NCBI GenBank assembly: GCA_964349045.1
Contig: CAYGFI010000038.1
Location: 1 to 32,064, forward strand
Length of the DNA stretch: 32,064 nt
Source: JACJXF01 sp964349045
GTDB taxonomy: Bacteria > Bacteroidota > Bacteroidia > Bacteroidales > GCA-2748055
Direction of reading: 5' to 3'
Every line of letters begins with the position of its first letter. Position 1 is the stretch's first letter. Under the pieces are notes generated by a model, which did no database searches, had not been told where the DNA came from, and worked only from the letters and a program-made list of their open reading frames with translations. Both the position numbers and the translations under genes were made by a program. Below, piece by piece: positions 7,216 through 13,783 of this stretch.

Positions 7216-8400
7216 ATGAAAGCTTTACGCAATTATTTAAATAAGATTAAGCCAAATTTTGAGAAGGGAGGGAAGTACCAAAAACTGCAATCGACTTTTG
7301 ATGCGTTTGAATCCTTTCTTTTTGTTCCTGATAAGGTGACCCGTTCGGGCGCTCATATCCGCGATGCCATGGATATGAAAAGAACAATGACCGTGGTGGT
7401 TCTTGCCATGATTCCTGCATTGCTTTTCGGAATATGGAATACCGGTTACCAACATTTTCTTTCTATCGGTGCAGATCCCGGATTCTGGGGTATAGTTTGG
7501 TTTGGATTTCTTAAAGTCTTCCCGATCATCGTGGTTTCCTACGTCACCGGCCTTGGAATTGAGTTTATTGTTGCGCAGATTCGCGGACATGAAGTTAACG
7601 AGGGATTCCTGGTTTCCGGGATGCTTATACCTCTGGTAATGCCGGCAGATGTTCCACTCTGGACTGTTGCTATTGCTACAGCCTTTGCGGTAATTATCGG
7701 TAAAGAAGTTTTCGGTGGGACCGGGATGAATATCATGAATCCTGCTCTGACTGCAAGGGCATTTTTGTTTTTTGCCTATCCGTCGAAAATGTCGGGCGAT
7801 CTTGTTTGGACTGCCGGATTGCAGAGTGGAGAAGGAGTTATCGATGGCTATTCAGGAGCTACAATCCTCGGTCAGGCTGCCGCCCAAAACACAGAATTTA
7901 CTAACGGATTAGCGGGGCACTCATACTCAACCTGGGATATGTTTATTGGTTTGATCCCGGGATCAATTGGCGAAACTTCTGCAATTGCGATTCTGATTGG
8001 AGCAATTATTCTGATTTATACCGGGGTGGGAAGCTGGAAAATCATTGCATCGGTGTTTGCCGGTGGAGCTGTAATGGGGCTTCTGTTTAATATTTTTGCC
8101 GTAAACAATTTTATGGCGCTTCCTTTCTGGGAACATCTTATTCTCGGGGGATTTGCATTTGGCGCTGTTTACATGGCTACCGACCCGGTTACCGCATCAC
8201 AAACAGCAAGAGGAAAATGGATCTATGGTTTCCTTATCGGGTTCCTGGCCATTTTAATCCGCGTCTTAAACCCTGCCTATCCGGAAGGAATGATGCTGGC
8301 TATTTTACTGATGAACGTTTTTGCCCCGCTTATCGATTATTATGTGATCGAATCAAACATTAAACGCAGGATGAAACGAGTTAAAGTTCAAGCACAATAG
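7216..8400 (+). CDS. nqrB: Na+-NQR subunit B, covalently flavinylated membrane subunit
   Basis: NqrB is an integral membrane subunit carrying covalent FMN and riboflavin sites. The 394-residue protein has about ten hydrophobic helices. The flavinylation motif DGYSGATIL contains the acceptor Thr216 in the Dxx(S/T)GAT pattern recognised by ApbE, and the enzyme that would attach the FMN is encoded at 11828. The C terminus has FAFGAVYMATDPVTAS, a conserved RnfD/NqrB signature. It starts with ATG at 7216, 26 bp after nqrA, and nqrC follows after 12 bp. Confidence 0.96.
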   Translation: MKALRNYLNKIKPNFEKGGKYQKLQSTFDAFESFLFVPDKVTRSGAHIRDAMDMKRTMTVVVLAMIPALLFGIWNTGYQHFLSIGADPGFWGIVWFGFLKVFPIIVVSYVTGLGIEFIVAQIRGHEVNEGFLVSGMLIPLVMPADVPLWTVAIATAFAVIIGKEVFGGTGMNIMNPALTARAFLFFAYPSKMSGDLVWTAGLQSGEGVIDGYSGATILGQAAAQNTEFTNGLAGHSYSTWDMFIGLIPGSIGETSAIAILIGAIILIYTGVGSWKIIASVFAGGAVMGLLFNIFAVNNFMALPFWEHLILGGFAFGAVYMATDPVTASQTARGKWIYGFLIGFLAILIRVLNPAYPEGMMLAILLMNVFAPLIDYYVIESNIKRRMKRVKVQAQ

Positions 8401-8412
8401 AATTGAAGAACC

Positions 8413-9150
8413 ATGAAAAATTTTAGTAATACATACATTTTTCTTTTCTCATCCATAATGGTTATTCTTGTAGCCGCCATACTGTCTTTTGTGTCAGAAG
8501 CGCTGCGACCCATTCAGGAATTGAATGTTGAAATTGAAAAGAAACAGGATATTCTTCGCTCCTTAGGAAAAGCGCAGGATTTTGCTACCGTGGACAACAA
8601 GAATTCATATATTCTTGATGAATACAGCAAATACATCAAATCTTCAATTGTTGTTAATTCTAAGGGTGAGATTTTGGAAAGCAGGGATGCTTTTGAAATC
8701 GTTAAGAAGCTTAAAGACGAAATTGCCAAACCCGTCGATCAGCGTGATCTTCCTGTTTTTATCTATGAGGACGAGAGTCAGGTGAAGCGATTTGTTATTC
8801 CCGTCAGAGGTAAAGGTCTCTGGGGTCCCATCTGGGGATATATTTCGTTTAATGATGATTTTAATACCATTTATGGAGCCGTCTTTGATCATAAATCTGA
8901 GACGCCCGGTTTGGGCGCCGAAATAAGAGAGGACTGGTTTCAGAATAGATTTCATAACAAAAGAATTTTCGATGAATCCGGAAAACTCATTTCCATTGAA
9001 GTCGTTAAAGGTGGCACCAGTGATGACAATACCTATGGCGTTGACGCTATATCCGGAGGTACGATTACCAGTAAAGGTCTTGAGGCAATGCTTCTCGATT
9101 GCCTCACTCCCTATGAAAATTATTTCAGGTCAAACATGAAAAAAGATTGA
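8413..9150 (+). CDS. nqrC: Na+-NQR subunit C, covalently flavinylated
   Basis: NqrC has one N-terminal membrane helix (residues about 8-28) and a large periplasmic FMN-binding domain. The motif DAISGGTITSKG places the likely FMN acceptor at Thr217. Here Gly replaces the usual Ala of SGAT, a variant I associate with Bacteroidota NqrC. Other family segments are GKGLWGPIWGYISF and ETPGLGAEI. The 245-residue length is normal. It lies 12 bp after nqrB, and its stop is separated from the nqrD start by a single base, consistent with translational coupling. Confidence 0.95.
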   Translation: MKNFSNTYIFLFSSIMVILVAAILSFVSEALRPIQELNVEIEKKQDILRSLGKAQDFATVDNKNSYILDEYSKYIKSSIVVNSKGEILESRDAFEIVKKLKDEIAKPVDQRDLPVFIYEDESQVKRFVIPVRGKGLWGPIWGYISFNDDFNTIYGAVFDHKSETPGLGAEIREDWFQNRFHNKRIFDESGKLISIEVVKGGTSDDNTYGVDAISGGTITSKGLEAMLLDCLTPYENYFRSNMKKD

Positions 9151-9151
9151 T

Positions 9152-9796
9152 ATGACTGAAAAAGAATCCCTTTTCTCCGCAAAGAATTTAAAGCTTCTGA
9201 GAGATCCGTTGAATGCGGATAACCCGATTACCGTCCAGGTTTTAGGAATATGTTCGGCGCTCGCTGTAACGGTTAAGATGGAACCATCGGTGGTTATGGC
9301 AATTTCAGTTGTGGTTGTCACCGGCTTCTCCAACCTGGCGATTTCATTACTTCGAAATACCATTCCGCCCCGGATCAGGATCATTGTACAATTAGTAGTA
9401 ATAGCTATGCTGGTAATTCTGGTGGATCAGATTCTTCAGGCATATGCATACGATGTAAGCAAGCAACTATCAGTTTTTGTCGGACTTATAATAACAAACT
9501 GCATTGTTATGGGTCGTCTGGAGGCATTTGCTATGGCAAACAGACCCTGGCCTGCTTTCCTCGATGGGATTGGCAACGGTGCAGGTTATGGTGCAATACT
9601 GGTTATTGTTTCATTTTTCAGGGAAGTACTGGGCTCAGGAACTATATGGGGTTACAAAGTGATACCACAGGCTGTTTACAATGCCGGATATATGGATAAC
9701 GGACTTGTAATACTGCCTCCCATGGCGCTTATTGTTGTAGGAATTATAATATGGGTGCAGAGGAGTAAAAACAGGAACCTCATTGATAAAAGCTAA
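9152..9796 (+). CDS. nqrD: Na+-NQR subunit D, membrane subunit
   Basis: NqrD is a six-helix membrane subunit homologous to RsxE/RnfE. The 214-residue sequence has the paired half-helix signatures GICSALAVTVKMEPS and NCIVMGRLEAFAM. Cys34 and Cys117 correspond to the cysteines that, with two from NqrE, hold the single iron centre in the membrane. The start ATG follows the nqrC stop by one base. Maturation of this iron site requires NqrM in Vibrio; no obvious canonical nqrM is in this operon (see the 60-residue gene at 12938). Confidence 0.95.
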   Translation: MTEKESLFSAKNLKLLRDPLNADNPITVQVLGICSALAVTVKMEPSVVMAISVVVVTGFSNLAISLLRNTIPPRIRIIVQLVVIAMLVILVDQILQAYAYDVSKQLSVFVGLIITNCIVMGRLEAFAMANRPWPAFLDGIGNGAGYGAILVIVSFFREVLGSGTIWGYKVIPQAVYNAGYMDNGLVILPPMALIVVGIIIWVQRSKNRNLIDKS

Positions 9797-9811
9797 AACA
9801 TAGATATTGAA

Positions 9812-10429
9812 ATGGAAAATCTTGTAAATATATTTGTTAAGGGGATCTTTATCGAAAATATGATCTTCGCGTATTTCCTGGGGATGTGTTCCTATCTTGC
9901 TGTCTCCAAAACTGTGAAAACTTCAACAGGACTGGGAATTGCCGTGATCTTCGTACTGGGGATTACTGTCCCGATAAACTATCTTCTCGAGACTTATGTT
10001 CTGAAAGATGGCGCTCTTGCATGGCTCAGCCCACAATTTGCTGACGTTAACCTGAGCTTCCTGAGTTTTATTATGTTTATTGCAGTTATCGCCTCCATGG
10101 TACAACTTGTAGAAATGGTCATTGAAAAATTCAGTCCTGCATTGTATTCCTCCCTCGGAATCTTTTTACCACTTATTGCTGTTAACTGTGCGATTCTTGG
10201 AGGATCACTGTTTATGCAGGAAAGAGAATATTCGGGTATTGCCGAAGCTACATCTTTCGGGCTGGGCTCGGGTGTTGGTTGGTTTCTCGCTATTGTGGGA
10301 ATAGCCGCAATCCGCGAAAAAATTACCTATTCAAATGTACCCGCTCCCCTTAGAGGACTTGGGATTACTTTTATTACAACAGGATTGATGGCTATCTCTT
10401 TTATGTCGTTCATGGGTATTAAATTATAA
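9812..10429 (+). CDS. nqrE: Na+-NQR subunit E, membrane subunit
   Basis: NqrE is the partner of NqrD and a paralogue of RnfA. The 205 residues form six predicted helices, with GMCSYLAVSKTVKTS and AVNCAILGGSLFMQER as the two symmetry-related signatures. Cys26 and Cys126 are the expected iron ligands. It lies 15 bp after nqrD. Length and motifs are normal. Confidence 0.95.
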   Translation: MENLVNIFVKGIFIENMIFAYFLGMCSYLAVSKTVKTSTGLGIAVIFVLGITVPINYLLETYVLKDGALAWLSPQFADVNLSFLSFIMFIAVIASMVQLVEMVIEKFSPALYSSLGIFLPLIAVNCAILGGSLFMQEREYSGIAEATSFGLGSGVGWFLAIVGIAAIREKITYSNVPAPLRGLGITFITTGLMAISFMSFMGIKL

Positions 10430-10456
10430 GTTTTACAGAAGAATAATTCAGATATA

Positions 10457-11713
10457 ATGACAATTCTTGCAACTCAATTAACAATCATTCTGATCAGCAT
10501 TGTAGTATTTCTGCTGGTTATCATGGCTCTGGTGAGCATACTTTTATATGCAAAGGCAAAACTCAGCCCCCAGGGCGAAGTTCAGCTTACCATTAATGAT
10601 GAGAAAACCTATACTGTTTCACCCGGTGGAACCATTCTGGCCACATTATCCAATGAGAAAATTTTTCTCCCATCGGCCTGCGGTGGTGGAGGTACCTGTG
10701 GTATGTGCAGATGCCAGGTTTTGGAGGGGGGGGGAAGTATTCTTCCCACCGAAACAAGCTTCTTTACCCGGAAAGAACAACAAAACCAGTGGAGACTGGG
10801 TTGCCAGGTCAAGATAAGGGAGGAGATGAAAATCAGGATACCTGAAGAAATACTCGGTATTAAGAAGTGGGAATGTACCGTTATTTCAAATCGCAATGTT
10901 GCTACTTTCATTAAGGAATTTGTTGTTCAGCTCCCGGAAGGTGAGGAATTGCACTTTAATTCGGGAGGATATATTCAGATTGATGTACCAAGGATTGAAG
11001 TAAATTTTAAAGAAATGATCGTCGAGCCTCAGTTCCACGACGAATGGAATAAATTTAAGCTCTGGGATCTGAAAATGAAAAATACCGAAGAAACCTTCAG
11101 GGCTTATTCCATGGCTAATCATCCGGCCGAAGGTAATATCGTTATGTTGAATATTAGAATTGCCACTCCTCCGTGGGACAGGGCAAAAGGTGGATTCATG
11201 AAGGTTAATCCGGGTGTTTGTTCTTCCTTTATTTTCTCGCGTAAACCGGGCGATAAAGTAACACTCTCAGGACCATACGGCGAGTTCTTTATTAAGGACA
11301 CACAAAGAGAAATGATTTATATCGGGGGAGGCGCCGGAATGGCGCCCCTGCGTTCGCATATTTTCCATTTGTTTCATACCCTTAAAACAAATCGTAAAGT
11401 TTCCTACTGGTACGGAGCCCGCTCAAAACGTGAGATATTCTATGAAGAGGAATTCAGGAAAATTGAAAAAGAATTTCCGAACTTCAAATTCAACATTGCT
11501 TTATCCGAACCTCATCCCGATGATAACTGGAAAGGCTATACCGGATTTATACACCAGGTTGTTTACAATGAGTACCTCAGCAAGCAGGAAGAACCCGAAG
11601 ATATAGAATACTACCTTTGCGGACCTCCTATGATGAACGACGCGGTTCAGGTTATGCTCTCTGACCTTGGAGTACCTGAAGAGATGGTGGATTTTGACGA
11701 TTTCGGGGGATAG
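10457..11713 (+). CDS. nqrF: Na+-NQR subunit F, NADH-oxidising 2Fe-2S/FAD subunit
   Basis: NqrF is the electron-entry subunit. It has an N-terminal membrane anchor (residues about 8-32) and a 2Fe-2S ferredoxin domain with ligands Cys75, Cys81, Cys84 and Cys116, the spacing known from Vibrio. The FAD/NAD-binding reductase part has the flavin-binding RAYSMAN motif, GPYGEF, and YIGGGAGMAPLRSH, and ends at YYLCGPPMM and VDFDDFGG. The length of 418 is usual. The codons for Gly91-Gly93 run through nine consecutive G bases at 10726-10734, a possible slippage site or sequencing weak point. It is the last nqr gene, 114 bp before the apbE start. Confidence 0.96.
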   Translation: MTILATQLTIILISIVVFLLVIMALVSILLYAKAKLSPQGEVQLTINDEKTYTVSPGGTILATLSNEKIFLPSACGGGGTCGMCRCQVLEGGGSILPTETSFFTRKEQQNQWRLGCQVKIREEMKIRIPEEILGIKKWECTVISNRNVATFIKEFVVQLPEGEELHFNSGGYIQIDVPRIEVNFKEMIVEPQFHDEWNKFKLWDLKMKNTEETFRAYSMANHPAEGNIVMLNIRIATPPWDRAKGGFMKVNPGVCSSFIFSRKPGDKVTLSGPYGEFFIKDTQREMIYIGGGAGMAPLRSHIFHLFHTLKTNRKVSYWYGARSKREIFYEEEFRKIEKEFPNFKFNIALSEPHPDDNWKGYTGFIHQVVYNEYLSKQEEPEDIEYYLCGPPMMNDAVQVMLSDLGVPEEMVDFDDFGG

Positions 11714-11784
11714 TCTGAGTTGAGTACGCTTCACTTATTGAGTGCATAACGCTATGTGATCAATCTGTGGCATATATTCTATTT

Positions 11785-11811
11785 CTCACTAATACTCACT
11801 AATACTCACTT
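11785..11811. repeat. Short 10-bp tandem repeat upstream of apbE
   Basis: About two and a half copies of a CTCACTAATA-type unit lie in the nqrF-apbE spacer, just before the chosen apbE start at 11828. The tract is open in the apbE frame, but its simple-sequence nature argues that it is untranslated leader. Confidence 0.6.
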
Positions 11812-11827
11812 TCTCAATCTTTCTTTT

Positions 11828-12841
11828 ATGAGGAAAATCACAATTATTACATGGCTGGCCCTTTTAATCTTAACGGACGCCTGTCATACTCCCGGTAAAA
11901 ATGGCATGTACCTTAAAATTGCCGGTTTCGCGCAGGGAACAACCTACCACATCACATACCAGTTAGTCGACACAATTAATCTGCAACCAAAAATTGATTC
12001 TATTTTACATGCTTTCGATCGTTCCCTTTCTTCATACGATTCTAATTCTGTTATTTCAAAAATCAACCGAAACGAAGATGTAATTATTGACGATTTGTTT
12101 ACCCGGGTTTTTTTAAAGTCGGATGAAGTTTATGAAGCCTCCGGTGGAATATTTGATATCACGGTAATGCCATTGGTCAATGCATGGGGCTTTGGTCCCG
12201 GAACCCGTGAAGATGTTGATTCAATGCGAATCGACAGCCTGCTTGAGTTTGTGGGTATGGAAAAGGTGAAGTTGGAAAACGGAAGAATAATAAAATCCGA
12301 TCCTCGTGTGCAGCTTGACGTAAATGCTATTGCCCAGGGATATTCAGTAGATATTGTTGCCGGATTTTTAGAAAACCTTGGAGCAGTAAACTACATGGTG
12401 GAAATCGGTGGTGAGATCCGGGCAATAGGATTTAATCCTTCCGGAAAACTATGGAGGATCGGTATCGATAAACCCGAATTTGGCAATATGATTCCGGGAG
12501 CCGAACTTGAGGCAATTGTTGAATTGAGAAATAAATCCCTCGCCACTTCTGGAAATTACAGAAAATATTACGAGGAAAATGGAATAAAATACACCCATTC
12601 CCTTGATCCCCATACCGGATATCCAGCGAAACAATCCCTTTTAAGCGCCACTGTTATTGCTGACGATTGCATTACTGCTGATGCCTATGCCACAGTGTTT
12701 ATGGTAGGTGGACTGGAAAAAAGCATAGAACTTCTTAAACATCATCCTGAACTCGACGCTTATTTGATTTATGGTGATGATACAGGTGTGTACCAGCTTT
12801 ATGTCACCAGGGGAATGAAAAAAATGGTGGCGGAACCCTAG
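11828..12841 (+). CDS. apbE: FAD:protein FMN transferase, lipoprotein
   Basis: ApbE transfers FMN from FAD to a Thr of target proteins, here most likely NqrB Thr216 and NqrC Thr217 encoded just upstream. I choose the ATG at 11828 (337 residues), since it creates a lipoprotein signal (MRKITIITWLALLILTDAC) with Cys as lipidation site; the frame extends upstream through a simple repeat. Family motifs are SGGIFDITVMPLVNAWGFG, DVNAIAQGYSVD, VEIGGEIRAIG, LATSGNYRKYYE, HSLDPHTGYP and, for metal binding, DDCITADAYAT. Export places it at the outer face of the inner membrane, where NqrC is flavinylated. It lies 114 bp after nqrF, so cotranscription is plausible. Confidence 0.95.
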   Translation: MRKITIITWLALLILTDACHTPGKNGMYLKIAGFAQGTTYHITYQLVDTINLQPKIDSILHAFDRSLSSYDSNSVISKINRNEDVIIDDLFTRVFLKSDEVYEASGGIFDITVMPLVNAWGFGPGTREDVDSMRIDSLLEFVGMEKVKLENGRIIKSDPRVQLDVNAIAQGYSVDIVAGFLENLGAVNYMVEIGGEIRAIGFNPSGKLWRIGIDKPEFGNMIPGAELEAIVELRNKSLATSGNYRKYYEENGIKYTHSLDPHTGYPAKQSLLSATVIADDCITADAYATVFMVGGLEKSIELLKHHPELDAYLIYGDDTGVYQLYVTRGMKKMVAEP

Positions 12842-12937
12842 TTAATGGGAAATAGTCAATAGTAAGAATGAGATAGCTTCCCCGATAATCCTTCCAATAA
12901 GGGATTAAATTTCGAAGATGGACATTGAAGTTATTTT

Positions 12938-13120
12938 TTACTTCTCCGAATGGCACACACCACCACAACAATCTCCAAAACCTTTCTCCCTTAACTCCGG
13001 AGAAGAAGCATTGCAGCTTCCGCCCTTAAAAACCGCTTTTTTATCAATAAGGAGTTTAATGGAAAGTCCCACAAGACCTAATCCCAGTATGATTATGGAA
13101 AGTATTAAAACTTTTATCAT
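12938..13120 (-). CDS. Small single-helix membrane protein with four cysteines, candidate NqrM-like factor
   Basis: The 60-residue product has one N-terminal membrane helix (residues about 4-25), basic residues DKK, then a short tail FKGGSCNASS...FGDCCGGVC with Cys36, Cys51, Cys52 and Cys56. This layout (one helix, KK, GSC, then clustered Cys) recalls NqrM/DUF539, which in Vibrio supplies the iron centre of NqrD/NqrE. It also resembles small Bacteroidota proteins annotated only as membrane or secreted protein. It faces apbE tail to tail, 96 bp away, and is followed upstream on the same strand by a longer paralogue. The gene looks real (membrane helix, context); function is inferred. Confidence 0.6.
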   Translation of the reverse strand: MIKVLILSIIILGLGLVGLSIKLLIDKKAVFKGGSCNASSPELREKGFGDCCGGVCHSEK

Positions 13121-13310
13121 GAGTGAGAATTTAACAGTATTAAAATTTTAATAAAGTAATTACGAATAAGGATTAAGGATTTAAAATTTTAAAATGAATT
13201 AAAAAATCATCAATACAAACCGTTAATCCATGTTCTAAAATCAGATTAAAATTATCTTGTTGGCTAAACATTCAAACAAAAAATATCGGTAAATGTTTAG
13301 AAAGCAGGTA

Positions 13311-13628
13311 TTATCCGCCACATGAGCCACAGTCGTCAATAGGTTCTCCTTTAAGTTTTTTAAAACACTTCATTTCATCCGTATATAATTTATTTTCAAT
13401 GGTCGGATGGAACCCACATGAAGAGCTTTTATACATTTGAGTATGTGTTTCTCGAAACATGCGGGTTTCATCATGTTTCACACAGGTGATTCCAAGTTTA
13501 TGCATTTCTTTATTATGTCCGACCTGGTATTTCGGAAATTTCCCGTTTTTACGAAACAGCATGTTAAATGCCATTCCCAAAAGTGCAAGAGAAAGAAGTA
13601 TTGATGAAAGGATTAATATTTTAATCAA
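13311..13628 (-). CDS. Small membrane-anchored cysteine-containing protein, paralogue of the 12938 gene
   Basis: The 105-residue product starts MIKILILSSILLSLALLGMA, closely matching the opening of the neighbouring 60-residue protein, and has FPKYQVGHNKEMHKLGITC at 31-49, a pattern common in uncharacterised Bacteroidota 'membrane or secreted' proteins. Further cysteines are Cys71, Cys88, Cys100 and Cys103, ending DDCGSCGG, a possible metal or redox site. A -7 element TACTTTTG lies upstream on the same strand. The 190-bp spacer to the 60-residue gene contains only AT-rich DNA. The function is unknown; Nqr maturation or an envelope redox or metal role are possibilities. Confidence 0.7.
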   Translation of the reverse strand: MIKILILSSILLSLALLGMAFNMLFRKNGKFPKYQVGHNKEMHKLGITCVKHDETRMFRETHTQMYKSSSCGFHPTIENKLYTDEMKCFKKLKGEPIDDCGSCGG

Positions 13629-13668
13629 TTGCTGAACAATTAAGGTTTTGAAATGTCTTTATAGGATG

Positions 13669-13676
13669 CAAAAGTA
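13669..13676 (-). promoter_or_regulatory. -7 element for the 105-residue membrane protein (TACTTTTG on minus strand)
   Basis: On the minus strand TACTTTTG matches TAnnTTTG 40 bp before the ATG at 13628. No clear -33 TTTG is found at 19-21 bp; that stretch is instead a simple AGTTCATAA-type repeat. Confidence 0.45.
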
Positions 13677-13682
13677 AGAAAT

Positions 13683-13726
13683 TAGTTCATAAAGTTCATT
13701 AAGTTCATAAAGTATATAAAGTTTTA
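13683..13726. repeat. AT-rich simple repeat (AAGTTCAT-type units)
   Basis: Several degenerate copies of a roughly 10-bp AAGTTCATTA unit run between the divergent promoters of the 105-residue protein and the E1 dehydrogenase. No gene is present in this spacer. Confidence 0.6.
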
Positions 13727-13731
13727 ATGGA

Positions 13732-13764
13732 TTTGTCACATTAAACAATTCCGTAGTAACTTTA
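13732..13764 (+). promoter_or_regulatory. Promoter of the E1 dehydrogenase (TTTG, 21-bp spacer, TAACTTTA)
   Basis: A -33 TTTG at 13732-13735 and a -7 TAACTTTA at 13757-13764 are separated by 21 bp, as in the Bacteroidota TTTG/TAnnTTTG promoter; the last -7 base is A instead of G. The ATG at 13784 follows 19 bp after the -7 box. Confidence 0.6.
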
Positions 13765-13783
13765 CATTTAAGAATTTCAGACT

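Noticed and set aside
6945..7232. Minus-strand frame of 95 residues over the nqrA/nqrB junction
   Set aside because: It lies opposite a well-supported nqrA and has no recognisable features.
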